From DAIRUS01 sp036803205 (lineage in GTDB: Bacteria; Patescibacteriota; Minisyncoccia; Minisyncoccales; GBS-2), in the NCBI GenBank assembly GCA_036803205.1, contig DAIRUS010000002.1, positions 36,664-100,663 of the forward strand: DNA of 64,000 bases, given 5' to 3'. The first letter of the stretch is position 1. Every line of letters starts with the position of its first letter. The notes beneath the pieces are model-generated. The model was given only the letters and a program-made list of their open reading frames with translations. It made no database searches and was not told where the DNA came from. Both the position numbers and the translations under genes were made by a program. Shown here in pieces: positions 8,823 through 16,506 of the stretch.

Positions 8823-10448
8823 TTAGAAGATATCAGCTCCTTCTTTTATAACCTTTTTTATTTTAGTTTTAAGTAGTTTTTCCTCTAATTTAATTGGCAA
8901 TAGAATAAAAAAAGCACTTCCCTTTCCTTTTCCTGGTGATTCGGCCCAAATTTTTCCACCATGCATTTCAATAAATCTTTTGGCAACATGAAGACCGAGC
9001 CCAGCTCCGGCGCTATGGAGTTGGGTGCCAGCAGTAGCCCGTGAAAACATCTGGAAAAGACTATCAATTTCCTCTTTGGTCATTCCCTCACCGGTATCAG
9101 AAATTTTGATTTTTTCTTCATTGTTGATTTTTTCTAATTCAATTGTCACTCCTCCTTTTTGAGTATATTTTATCGCATTATCAACGATATTTAAAATCAC
9201 TTGTCTCAATTTTTCCCGATCGACTGTTACTTCCGGTAAGAGTTTTTCGGTCTCAGCTATTTTCAGATATAAACCTTTTTTTTCTGCGTTGATCTTTAGT
9301 TCTTCAATAATACCGGAAATTAACTCCTTTAAGGAGATTGGTTCTGGGGTAAATTCAATTTTGCCAGCCTCCAATTTTGACAAATTTAGAAGATCATTAA
9401 CTAATTTTATCAGTCTTTCATTGCTCTGATAAACATTAGCCAAGGGTTTTCTCATTTTCTCTGATATTTGGCCATAAGTTCCCTCCAGAATCATTGAAAT
9501 ATATCCTTTAACCGCTGTCAACGGCGTTTTTAACTGATGAGAAGCTATTGAAATAAATTCTGACTTAGCCTTATCTATCTTTTCTATTTCCCGTCTTATC
9601 TTGATCTCTCTTAAAGTAGCTCTGATTAAAAGATAACCAAAAACACAAAATAAAACAAAAATAACTCCATTTGCAACTTTCCAAGAAAAACTTGGCGTAG
9701 TGAATATTTGAATTATTAAAAGCAACCCAATCACTACAACCAAAATCTCAGTCAAAATAACTTCAATACCAAAGAGATGATATCTGGTAATGGCAAGAGT
9801 AGTGAAAAAGATAAAAAAAACCCAAGCATATGGTGAAAATTTGGCAAATTCATTTGATCCGGTAATTCCTGGCAATATCACAGAAAGAGGTATTACAGTT
9901 AAAAGATATATTATGGCGCCTATTAAAATATAACCTATTTGTTTTTTCTTTTCTTCTTTAAATTCTTTGTATTTCTTAATTAACAAAAAAATAATTGCTC
10001 CTACAGCAAAAAGGATAAGAGGAAAGTAAAGAAAATATAATTTACCTCCTACTATATTTGTTCCCCATTCAAAATATTCAACATCTCGGACTATTAGATT
10101 GGTAATTAGACTTATCAATGCAACACTTCCATAAACAAAAAAACTAAATTTCCATAGCGGTGAAATTTTTTTTCGTGTTTCTTCGGGAAAAACTAAAATA
10201 AAATATAAGGCGGCAATACATTGGATGAACCCCGCTGCTATCGTGGCCTTATTCCAAAAGAGTGCATTGGGGGCTTGTGACGGTTCGTCAGCTAAGTAAT
10301 TTAAAATACTCCAAATGGTGATTACTATTACTAATTTAAAGAATGAAGAAGTTGTTGCACCTTTTTTCCCTGCTAGAAATACAAAAGTTCCTAGAGATAA
10401 ATTGATTAAAGAAATGATGATTAAAAAAATTAAATTTAGATCGCTCAT
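8823..10448 (-). CDS. Membrane sensor histidine kinase with N-terminal 7TM-like region
   Basis: A 541-residue two-component sensor kinase. The first 270 or so residues hold seven or eight hydrophobic helices, resembling the histidine-kinase N-terminal 7TM type, with no large outer domain. HisKA follows, with the phosphorylated histidine in ASHQLKTPLTAVKGY (near residue 302). The ATPase domain has its N-box in LNIVDNAIKYT, and G-boxes in ISDTGEGM and GAGLGLHVAK. The response regulator gene is three bases downstream. Upstream, across a probably artificial gap, is the FeeM/LuxI-like acyl synthase. A membrane-embedded sensor would suit a lipid-like ligand, but that is inference. Confidence 0.9.
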   Translation of the reverse strand: MSDLNLIFLIIISLINLSLGTFVFLAGKKGATTSSFFKLVIVITIWSILNYLADEPSQAPNALFWNKATIAAGFIQCIAALYFILVFPEETRKKISPLWKFSFFVYGSVALISLITNLIVRDVEYFEWGTNIVGGKLYFLYFPLILFAVGAIIFLLIKKYKEFKEEKKKQIGYILIGAIIYLLTVIPLSVILPGITGSNEFAKFSPYAWVFFIFFTTLAITRYHLFGIEVILTEILVVVIGLLLIIQIFTTPSFSWKVANGVIFVLFCVFGYLLIRATLREIKIRREIEKIDKAKSEFISIASHQLKTPLTAVKGYISMILEGTYGQISEKMRKPLANVYQSNERLIKLVNDLLNLSKLEAGKIEFTPEPISLKELISGIIEELKINAEKKGLYLKIAETEKLLPEVTVDREKLRQVILNIVDNAIKYTQKGGVTIELEKINNEEKIKISDTGEGMTKEEIDSLFQMFSRATAGTQLHSAGAGLGLHVAKRFIEMHGGKIWAESPGKGKGSAFFILLPIKLEEKLLKTKIKKVIKEGADIF

Positions 10449-10477
10449 TTAAACTTTTGACTCATTTAAACTTTTGA
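10444..10477. repeat. 17-bp tandem direct repeat at the kinase gene start
   Basis: Positions 10444-10460 and 10461-10477 carry the same 17 bases, including the CAT that is the kinase start codon on the minus strand. The upstream copy gives an ATG that reaches a stop after six codons, so the downstream ATG at 10448 is the real start. The second unit is the first part of the 55-base sequence repeated on both sides of the gap. Confidence 0.8.
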
Positions 10478-10515
10478 TTAGATTTCCATAAGATTAATTA
10501 AATAGGGCGCAGGGT

Positions 10516-10615
10516 NNNNNNNNNNNNNNNNNNNNNNNNNNNNNNNNNNNNNNNNNNNNNNNNNNNNNNNNNNNNNNNNNNNNNNNNNNNNNNNNNNNNN
10601 NNNNNNNNNNNNNNN
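10516..10615. other. 100-N scaffold gap flanked by identical 55-base ends
   Basis: Exactly 100 Ns, the usual filler for a gap of unknown size. The 55 bases before it (10461-10515) are identical to the 55 bases after it (10616-10670). Contig ends sharing exactly k bases are typical of a de Bruijn graph assembler with k=55, so the two contigs most likely overlap and no sequence is missing. Collapsing the overlap puts the acyl synthase stop about 27 bases before the kinase ATG. Confidence 0.85.
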
Positions 10616-10632
10616 CTCATTTAAACTTTTGA

Positions 10633-11259
10633 TTAGATTTCCATAAGATTAATTAAATAGGGCGCAGGGTTACAAGTTAGATAGTAATTACTCATTTTTT
10701 CTCTAATTCTTTTTTGTTTTTCAGTAAGTTCTTTTGTTTCTATTGGATAAAAACTTATTCCAAAAGAATTTGTGAAATAATTTTTTATTTCTTCTGGAAT
10801 AACCACAATCCAATATTTTATCCCTCTCTTTTTACTTATTTCTAATGCTTTTTTTAATAAACCAAGAGAGATTAATCCATCACGATATTCTTTTTTTACT
10901 ACCAGTCTTGAAAGCTCAGCCATTTCTGTATAATAAGATTTTGGCAATTCGATGTTAAAATCTTTTTCAACATAAAATCCTTCTTTAGAGGGTAAAATGA
11001 TTCTCAACGCACCAATCAAATTGTCACCAATAAATGTTCCAATTTTAATTGTATATTCTTCATATTCATCTTTAAGCGATTCTGGCCTTAAGTTATCTGG
11101 ATTAATATATTTTTTTTCTAAACCATAAATTTGCGAAATTAATTTGTACATTTTTTCTAGTTCTTTTGGACTATCAATGATTCTAAAGTTGATTTTCGGA
11201 TAGCGAAATTTTAGGCTCAATGTTCCCAAAAACGTCTTAATTCGACATTTGATATTCAT
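10633..11259 (-). CDS. FeeM/LuxI-like N-acyl amino acid or autoinducer synthase (GNAT fold)
   Basis: A 208-residue protein resembling the FeeM / acyl-homoserine-lactone synthase branch of the GNAT superfamily. Those enzymes join an acyl chain (from acyl-ACP or acyl-CoA) to an amino acid or SAM-derived amine. Matching features are an acidic DEYEEY segment (about 64-69), a GALRII strand (about 83-88) and EMAELSRLVVKKEYR (112-126), the ExSR-type block of LuxI-like enzymes. Its start overlaps the methyltransferase gene by four bases. After closing the artificial gap it is followed by a sensor kinase and receiver. The product is unknown; an ordinary GNAT acyltransferase is the alternative. Confidence 0.68.
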   Translation of the reverse strand: MNIKCRIKTFLGTLSLKFRYPKINFRIIDSPKELEKMYKLISQIYGLEKKYINPDNLRPESLKDEYEEYTIKIGTFIGDNLIGALRIILPSKEGFYVEKDFNIELPKSYYTEMAELSRLVVKKEYRDGLISLGLLKKALEISKKRGIKYWIVVIPEEIKNYFTNSFGISFYPIETKELTEKQKRIREKMSNYYLTCNPAPYLINLMEI

Positions 11260-11966
11260 AATATTTTTTCTGCAGTAAATAATATATTTTGATTTACATA
11301 AATTAATTTTCCCGCGGAGATATTCTCGAAACCAGCAGACTTTAACAATTCTTTCATCACTTTTTCATTTAAAAAATAATATTTTCCAGATTTCATTTCT
11401 TTATCGATAAGATAATTATAATAAAAAATTTTAATGGTGTGAGGAAAAAATTGTATCATTTTTCGAAAAGTAGCAATTAATCCGTTTTTCCTGAAACTTG
11501 CCATTACACTATTAATATAAATTTTAGAAATTTTATTTTTTTCGTGAGGGTTTGTAATAACTATTTTCCCTCCGGACTTTAAAACTCGATAAAATTCTTT
11601 TAATGTTTCTAATTGTTTTTCTTTCGGAATAATATAAAGGGTATTGTTGCAGGCAATCTTATCAAAATAATTATCAGGAAATGGTAATTTTTCTCTCAAA
11701 TCTGCCAAAACCACTTTAGCATTAGGATCTTTTTTTTTGTAAATCTCTAATGCTTCTTGGCAATTATCTAATCCTATAACTTCTGCTCCTCTTTCTTTTA
11801 TCTTTAAAGCCAAATTTCCCGTTCCACATCCTGCCTCTAGTATTTTTTCCCCCGGTTTAATCTCCAGTTCATTGCAAATTGTTTCTAATAATTCCTGATA
11901 GGGAATCAGCAAATTCAAAATATCATAAACCTTAAAATACCTTGCCCAAAATATTGAATTGAGCAT
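11256..11966 (-). CDS. Class I SAM-dependent methyltransferase
   Basis: A 236-residue Rossmann-fold methyltransferase of the Methyltransf_11 type. Motif I is ILEAGCGTGNLALKI (about 40-54), the acidic residue binding SAM ribose is in VIGLDNCQEAL, and motif IV-VI elements are in LPFPDNYFDKIACNN and FYRVLKSGGKIVITNP. The substrate cannot be told; small molecules or quinone/lipid-like compounds are common for this type. It is the first gene of the apparent operon that continues into the acyl synthase, kinase and receiver, so it could modify the same product. Confidence 0.85.
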   Translation of the reverse strand: MLNSIFWARYFKVYDILNLLIPYQELLETICNELEIKPGEKILEAGCGTGNLALKIKERGAEVIGLDNCQEALEIYKKKDPNAKVVLADLREKLPFPDNYFDKIACNNTLYIIPKEKQLETLKEFYRVLKSGGKIVITNPHEKNKISKIYINSVMASFRKNGLIATFRKMIQFFPHTIKIFYYNYLIDKEMKSGKYYFLNEKVMKELLKSAGFENISAGKLIYVNQNILFTAEKIL

Positions 11967-12018
11967 GACTTTCTGACTATTTGCTATATATCAATCATAC
12001 CTCAATTTCGCCAAAAAT

Positions 12019-12041
12019 AAAAGAACCCATCAAGCTCTTTT
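12019..12041 (-). terminator. Probable rho-independent terminator
   Basis: An A/T-rich hairpin (AAAAGA arm near 12019-12024 against TCTTTT near 12036-12041) followed on the minus strand by a T-rich tract. It lies after the anchored methyltransferase gene and could end the murC operon. The stem is short, so this is tentative. A perfect 12-base palindrome, TAACAGCTGTTA, lies just beside it near 12049-12060. Confidence 0.4.
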
Positions 12042-12068
12042 AAATGATTAACAGCTGTTATTGACTAT

Positions 12069-12596
12069 TTAGCTAATACTATAAAGATAGAGATTGATTT
12101 TGTTTTTTCTTTCCAGCAGAGGAATAGTTTGACTTGGCTTCCAAGAAGAAAGGGGCGAAGAAAAAGAAACTATCCTTGTGCCTGGCTTTAATTCTTTGGC
12201 AAACTTTTCTTCTAATTTGGCTAAAATTCGAGGGGTGAGAAATAAAAAAATGACATCGGCATTACTAAGATTTGCTTTAAAAAAGTCTTGACAATAAATA
12301 TTTCCTTTAATCCGATGAAAAAAGAAATTTAATTTAGAAATCAAAAACAAAAAAGCAGAAAACTCAAAACCAACCACCTTCGCTCCAAATTCTTTTGCTC
12401 CAATGACCAAAACCTTCCCTGTCCCCGACCCTAAATCATATAAACTTTCACCCGGTTTCAAATTGGCAAATTTTAATGCCTTTCTAATAATACTTTTTGG
12501 GGTGGGAACAAAAGGAGCTCCTTGCAAAGCCGGTTTGAGCAAAAACAGAAAGATGGATACTAAAACAATTGGAATCAATTTCAAGATTGTTGCCAT
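12069..12596 (-). CDS. Membrane-anchored SAM-dependent methyltransferase, FAM173-like layout
   Basis: A 175-residue protein with one N-terminal hydrophobic helix (about 5-25), then GAPFVPTP and a SAM-binding motif LYDLGSGTGKVLVIGA. The order (membrane helix, PFVPTP, DLGSGxGx) resembles the small membrane methyltransferases related to FAM173/ATPSCKMT lysine methyltransferases. A later FLTPRILAKLEEK segment also fits that family. A protein-lysine target is suggested only by that resemblance. The ATG is two bases after the stop of the 48-residue membrane protein, so they are co-transcribed. Confidence 0.75.
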   Translation of the reverse strand: MATILKLIPIVLVSIFLFLLKPALQGAPFVPTPKSIIRKALKFANLKPGESLYDLGSGTGKVLVIGAKEFGAKVVGFEFSAFLFLISKLNFFFHRIKGNIYCQDFFKANLSNADVIFLFLTPRILAKLEEKFAKELKPGTRIVSFSSPLSSWKPSQTIPLLERKNKINLYLYSIS

Positions 12597-12598
12597 AA

Positions 12599-12745
12599 TT
12601 AGATATTCGGTCCAGCCGGCGGTTTAGGAGTTTCCGAGGTTTCCGGCTTTTTCCTTTCTTTCTTTTCCTTTCTGGCTAAATAATAATACACTATCACCCC
12701 AATTGCAATCAGGGCAATAATGATTAATAAGGTGGTAAATGACAT
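12599..12745 (-). CDS. Small single-pass membrane protein, 48 residues
   Basis: A short gene with ATG at 12745 and TAA at 12599. The protein has one hydrophobic helix (FTTLLIIIALIAIGVIVYYY, residues 3-22) followed by a charged RKEKKERKK stretch and a Pro-rich tail ending PAGPNI. The layout predicts an N-out, C-in bitopic protein. It sits between murC (36 bases upstream) and the anchored methyltransferase (two bases downstream), all on the minus strand. Function is unknown; it may be a small partner of one of these. Confidence 0.6.
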   Translation of the reverse strand: MSFTTLLIIIALIAIGVIVYYYLARKEKKERKKPETSETPKPPAGPNI

Positions 12746-12780
12746 AAAAGTTAAAAATTTATTTGGTTTTCACTCGACCT

Positions 12781-14151
12781 TTATCTTGTTTTAAAAAAAT
12801 TAAATAAATTGTAAATATTTCCTGCGCCCATTGCTATTACTACTTCCCCGCCCCGCAAACTTTTCTTCAAAAAACTAACCACCCTCTCAACATCCGCTAT
12901 ATATTCCCCATTACATAAATGACAAACGATCGTTTCCCTTTTATGTACCTTTTTAGGTAATTGAGCATTAACTGCCTTGATTAATTTTTGGGAATTAACC
13001 TTCTTTTTTATTGTTTTATCTTCTCGGCCGGCCACATCATAGATGTCAGTGATAATCAATTTGTCAACCCATTTTCTCATTAATACTTCCTTGAAAGTTT
13101 TGACAAAATCTTCAAATAAATAATATGTCCTCTGATATTGATGAGGTTGGAAAATGCAAAAAATTTTCTTTTTGGGATACTTTTCCCGCGCTGCCTTTAA
13201 GGTAGCTTTTATTTGAGTCGGATGATGGCCATAGTCATTAATTAATTTGAAGCTTTTAGTTTTGAGTTTAATATTTCTTTCATCAAATCTCCGCCAAGAA
13301 CCTTTATATTTTGAAAGAGCTTTAAAGGAAGTTTTGTTAGGAATTTTTAGTATCCAAGCCACCTTCAAAGTGGCTAAAGCATTAGAGACATTAAATTCGC
13401 CCGGCACTTTTAAAATCTCTTTTATTTTTTTTGCTTCTTTTTCTCTTAACGAATAAAATAACACGTTTTTGGCAATCGTCAAAAATATGGTATAAACTTT
13501 TTTATCATCTTTATTGGCTATTAACCAACCATCTTTTGGTAAATGGGCAATAAATTTTTTGAAGGCCAAAATATAGTTTTTAAAATTTCGGTAATAATCT
13601 AAATGATCCGGCTCTAAATTCGTCAAAACAATAATTTTTGGCCAGTAATTTAAAAATGATTCTTTATACTCATCGGCTTCAATAACTAAATATTTACTTT
13701 TTCCCATCCGACAATTTGCGTCACCAAATTCTTTCAATTTTGTTCCCAAAATGACTGTCGGGTCAAGGCCGGCTCTTTCTAATAATAATCCAATCATCGC
13801 CGCTACTGTGCTTTTGCCATGACTTCCGCAGACGGCGATGGTAAAATATTTTTTTGTTAATTCACCCAAAGCCTGAGGATAACTTTTAATTTTTAATTTA
13901 CACTTTATCGCTTTTTGCAATTCAGGATTATCCGATTGAATTGCCGGGCTATAAATCACTAAATCAGCATTTTTTGGTAAGTTTTTTGCTTTGTGTTTTC
14001 CAATAATAATCTTTGCCCCTCTTTTTTCCAGAGCATTAGTGATTTCAGAAGAAACCAAATCAGATCCAGAAATTTCTCCGCCTTTTTCTAAATAATATCT
14101 TGCCAAAGCTGAGACACCAATTCCACCAATACCAATAAAATGAATGCGCAT
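12781..14151 (-). CDS. murC: UDP-N-acetylmuramate--L-alanine ligase MurC
   Basis: A cytoplasmic Mur ligase adding L-Ala to UDP-MurNAc. The start MRIHFIGIGGIGVSALARYY is the MurC nucleotide-binding N-terminus, and the ATP site AVCGSHGKSTVAAMIG is near residues 107-122. Further MurC signatures are EADEYKESFL, LEPDHLDYY, NDYGHHPTQIKATL and FQPHQYQRTYYLF. Length (456) is normal. It stands apart from the other mur genes, heading a small operon with a membrane peptide and a methyltransferase. Confidence 0.95.
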   Translation of the reverse strand: MRIHFIGIGGIGVSALARYYLEKGGEISGSDLVSSEITNALEKRGAKIIIGKHKAKNLPKNADLVIYSPAIQSDNPELQKAIKCKLKIKSYPQALGELTKKYFTIAVCGSHGKSTVAAMIGLLLERAGLDPTVILGTKLKEFGDANCRMGKSKYLVIEADEYKESFLNYWPKIIVLTNLEPDHLDYYRNFKNYILAFKKFIAHLPKDGWLIANKDDKKVYTIFLTIAKNVLFYSLREKEAKKIKEILKVPGEFNVSNALATLKVAWILKIPNKTSFKALSKYKGSWRRFDERNIKLKTKSFKLINDYGHHPTQIKATLKAAREKYPKKKIFCIFQPHQYQRTYYLFEDFVKTFKEVLMRKWVDKLIITDIYDVAGREDKTIKKKVNSQKLIKAVNAQLPKKVHKRETIVCHLCNGEYIADVERVVSFLKKSLRGGEVVIAMGAGNIYNLFNFFKTR

Positions 14152-14155
14152 AAAA

Positions 14156-14317
14156 TTAAAAACCTAAAATTACACCTTCGGCAATGTTTTCAGCATGGTC
14201 AGAAATTCTTTCTAAATTATCAATTATTTCAAGATAAAGGGGCCCGGCTTCGGGTCGGCAAACCCCTTTTTTCAACCTTTGGTAATGATTTTTTTCTCAA
14301 TAATTCATCAAGTCGAT
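14156..14317 (-). pseudogene. C-terminal remnant of a PhoU-domain protein
   Basis: On the minus strand the last 46 codons before the TAA at 14156 read HYQRLKKGVC, then PEAGPLYLEIIDNLERISDH and AENIAEGVILGF. This is the end of a PhoU helical domain, which regulates phosphate uptake. Upstream the frame is broken by a TGA at 14297-14299. The matching residues IIDLMNY continue in the same frame but run into the end of the cyclic phosphodiesterase gene. No full N-terminal part exists. It abuts murC by five bases. Confidence 0.7.
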
Positions 14318-14883
14318 TATTTTTCTAATACAAAGGATTCTAAAACAAAATATTCTGGCCCTCCTTTTTTTAGTTTACTTTCCATTATTTCAATAGAATT
14401 TACCTCAAAGCTTAAAGAGATTTCTTCTTCAATTACTGGTCTTTCTTCAGGATCAATCTGACGAAATTGCCATTGGCGAATTCTTCCCAAAGTAATGTGA
14501 GGTTTATATGGCCTGTTTTCATTTTCAGTCTTCTTAATTAAAGAAAAAAGAGAGCTTTCTAAATTCCTTTGAAGATTTCCCAATTGAATACTTTTTTCTC
14601 CTTCCACCCAGACCATTCGTGGAGGCATTTTCTTGGGTGGACCATAACAAACTCTTTTTAAATTTATTAAAAATGATTGATGTTTGATTGCTACTTCTTT
14701 TGTAATCTTTAATATTTCTAAAAGCTGTTCATTAGAAATATAGCCCAAAAAAATTAAAGTAATGTGCAAATTCTCTTTTTTTGTCCAGCGACAAGGAAGC
14801 TCTGGCCATTTTTCTTGAAAGGAGATAAGTTTACTTTTAATTTCTTCTGGTAGATTAATAGCAATAAAAATCCGGTGGAGCAT
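14317..14883 (-). CDS. thpR: RNA 2',3'-cyclic phosphodiesterase (2H family, ThpR)
   Basis: A two-histidine phosphoesterase opening 2',3'-cyclic phosphates on RNA ends, formerly called 2'-5' RNA ligase. The 188-residue protein starts MLHRIFIAINLPEEIK and has the paired catalytic motifs HITLIFLG (about 46-53) and HITLGRI (about 129-135), as required for the 2H fold. Its end overlaps the PhoU remnant region. No tRNA-processing neighbour is nearby. Confidence 0.9.
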   Translation of the reverse strand: MLHRIFIAINLPEEIKSKLISFQEKWPELPCRWTKKENLHITLIFLGYISNEQLLEILKITKEVAIKHQSFLINLKRVCYGPPKKMPPRMVWVEGEKSIQLGNLQRNLESSLFSLIKKTENENRPYKPHITLGRIRQWQFRQIDPEERPVIEEEISLSFEVNSIEIMESKLKKGGPEYFVLESFVLEK

Positions 14884-14912
14884 ATTTTTTCATAATACCA
14901 TATTTTCTAAAA

Positions 14913-14940
14913 AAAATCCCCGCCCAGAGGCGGGGATTTT
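14913..14940. terminator. Rho-independent terminator between tdk and thpR
   Basis: A 12-bp perfect stem (14913-14924 against 14929-14940) with a CAGA loop and a GC core (TCCCCGCC / GGCGGGGA), flanked by A- and T-tracts on both sides. It lies three bases after the tdk stop on the minus strand and is the obvious tdk terminator. Confidence 0.88.
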
Positions 14941-14942
14941 CA

Positions 14943-15536
14943 CTAACAAGGAGGTTCATAACACTGAGAACATCTGGCTTCATAGGTTTCTTCTCCTCCA
15001 ATCAAAATCAAAGGGCTATCTTTTTTTGCCGGTTTTCCGTTAATTAGGCGTTGAGTTCTAGTAGCCTCTTTTCCACAGACGACGCAAACAGCATGAAGTT
15101 TGATTACCTCATCAGCCAAGGCTAGTAAAATTGGCATTGACCCAAAAGGTTCAGCTCTAAAATCTAAATCTAGCCCAACAACTATCACATCTTTCTCTAT
15201 TTCAATTAATTCTTGAACAAATTTTAGGAAACTCTGAGAAAAAAATTGCCCTTCATCTATATACACTTTCTCAGCCAAGAGAATTTTTTGTTGAAGTTCT
15301 TTTGATAGAGAAGAAAATTTTGTTATCTCATGATTTATCCGATAACAAGGCAACCGAAGAGTACGATAGTGGGTGACAATTTCATTCTTTTCATATCGGG
15401 TATCAAGCTTAGGTTTTAAAAGAACAATTTTTTTCTTTGCTATTAAGTCTCTTTTTGCCCTTCGCAACAACTCTTCGGTTTTACCAGAAAACATGCATCC
15501 TGTAATTACCACTAACCGTCCCACTTTTCTCTTCAT
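14943..15536 (-). CDS. tdk: Thymidine kinase (type II)
   Basis: Phosphorylates thymidine with ATP, a salvage step expected in a cell with limited nucleotide synthesis. The P-loop is GCMFSGKTEELLRR (about 13-26), the catalytic and Walker-B region VYIDEGQFF, and the C-terminal zinc ribbon uses CVVC and CSQC pairs. Length 197 is normal. A strong GGAGG ribosome site lies about five bases before the ATG at 15536. A GC-rich terminator follows. Confidence 0.95.
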   Translation of the reverse strand: MKRKVGRLVVITGCMFSGKTEELLRRAKRDLIAKKKIVLLKPKLDTRYEKNEIVTHYRTLRLPCYRINHEITKFSSLSKELQQKILLAEKVYIDEGQFFSQSFLKFVQELIEIEKDVIVVGLDLDFRAEPFGSMPILLALADEVIKLHAVCVVCGKEATRTQRLINGKPAKKDSPLILIGGEETYEARCSQCYEPPC

Positions 15537-15603
15537 TTTTCCTCCTTATTTTTAAGGTTCCAAGAATTAGTTTATCAAAAATTTATTTTAAAAATCAAAT
15601 AAA

Positions 15604-15627
15604 AAGCTCCTCCCAAAAGAGGAGCTT
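15604..15627 (-). terminator. Rho-independent terminator of the HTH/LAGLIDADG-like gene
   Basis: A nine-bp stem (AAGCTCCTC, 15604-15612, against GAGGAGCTT, 15619-15627) with a six-base loop, followed by a T-rich tract on the minus strand. It overlaps the stop codon of the gene that ends at 15626. Confidence 0.8.
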
Positions 15628-16396
15628 ATCTTTTTTTGTCAATTCGCCATTTATAGCCGAGAACCTTTTGGAGCTTTTTAGGACAGGGTCCAATGTAATC
15701 AAGAAACCGTTTAGAGTCGACAGAGGGTAGCTCTATCACCTTTTTTGAATGAAGATATAATCGCGACTGACAACCAATTCTTCTTAACTCTTGACGCAAG
15801 CGTTGAAAGCTTTGGGAAGAATATCGAGTCACGGCAAATCGAATTTTATTCCCCTTTCCAAGATAGCCACCGCGCAAGTACCAAAGCAAAGCTATTGTTG
15901 GAGTAAGTTTCAAATCTGGCGGTACTTCCTTTTTTCCTTTTCGATACCAACGAAACCAGATTTCTGTTAGTTCATAGTAAGCCCAGCTGGTATACCGCCA
16001 ATATTGAGATCGTTGGTGAAATCGATTTTCTGTCATTGGAACAATTTTACCTTGAGGCTCAATTCCACTTTTATTAAGCTGCTCGGCGATCCATTTAATG
16101 TATGGAAGCTTGGTTGAAGCCTGAGTAAAAAAATAGGTCTTTTTTTTCGGATGATGACTTACCAAAGAACCCCCACCCAAAAGCAAACCATCCAAGAGCT
16201 CTCTTAGTCCAGGAGAAAGAACACAATGTTTAGCTCTAAAGATGTATTTTGGTTCGATTCCATATTTTTTTGCTCGTCTAGAAACGGCCATCGGACTTAC
16301 TCCATCAATTTTAGCTATTTCCCTCATCGAGAATCCTATCTTGATGAGGGTCCGAAACTTTTCAGGGTCCTGAGAAAGCTGTTTTCTTTTCTTCAT
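15626..16396 (-). CDS. HTH protein with degenerate LAGLIDADG-like repeats
   Basis: A 256-residue protein. I chose the ATG at 16396 because an AGGAGGG ribosome site stands seven bases upstream; an ATG 22 codons further up has none. Residues about 15-48 form a helix-turn-helix (MREIAKIDGVSPMAVSRRAK). Two LAGLIDADG-like helices follow, LLDGLLLGGGSL (about 67-78) and LLWYLRGGYLGKG (about 170-182). In both, the acidic residue that normally binds the catalytic metal is replaced by Gly. It is therefore probably a non-cutting DNA-binding protein or regulator, as in WhiA, rather than a homing nuclease. No intron or intein is seen around it. Confidence 0.68.
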   Translation of the reverse strand: MKKRKQLSQDPEKFRTLIKIGFSMREIAKIDGVSPMAVSRRAKKYGIEPKYIFRAKHCVLSPGLRELLDGLLLGGGSLVSHHPKKKTYFFTQASTKLPYIKWIAEQLNKSGIEPQGKIVPMTENRFHQRSQYWRYTSWAYYELTEIWFRWYRKGKKEVPPDLKLTPTIALLWYLRGGYLGKGNKIRFAVTRYSSQSFQRLRQELRRIGCQSRLYLHSKKVIELPSVDSKRFLDYIGPCPKKLQKVLGYKWRIDKKR

Positions 16397-16491
16397 CTTT
16401 ACCCTCCTTTTTAAATTTAGAGTGCTAAAATAATTTATATAAAATCTTCTTTTAATTGTCAATCTTTATTTTCAAAACGGCTTTTTTGGGG

Positions 16492-16506
16492 TAGAATAAA
16501 ATAATG
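16492..16506 (+). promoter_or_regulatory. -10-like TAGAAT six bases before the amrS ATG (possible leaderless start)
   Basis: TAGAAT at 16492-16497 lies six bases upstream of the ATG at 16504, so transcription would start at or beside the start codon. No Shine-Dalgarno sequence is present. The -35 region is poor, so this is a suggestion only. Confidence 0.4.

Noticed and set aside
14297..14299. In-frame TGA in the PhoU remnant as a sign of UGA recoding (as in Gracilibacteria)
   Set aside because: efp ends on TGA exactly at its conserved C-terminus, and padR and several others end on TGA. The PhoU frame also lacks its N-terminal part, so decay is the simpler reading.
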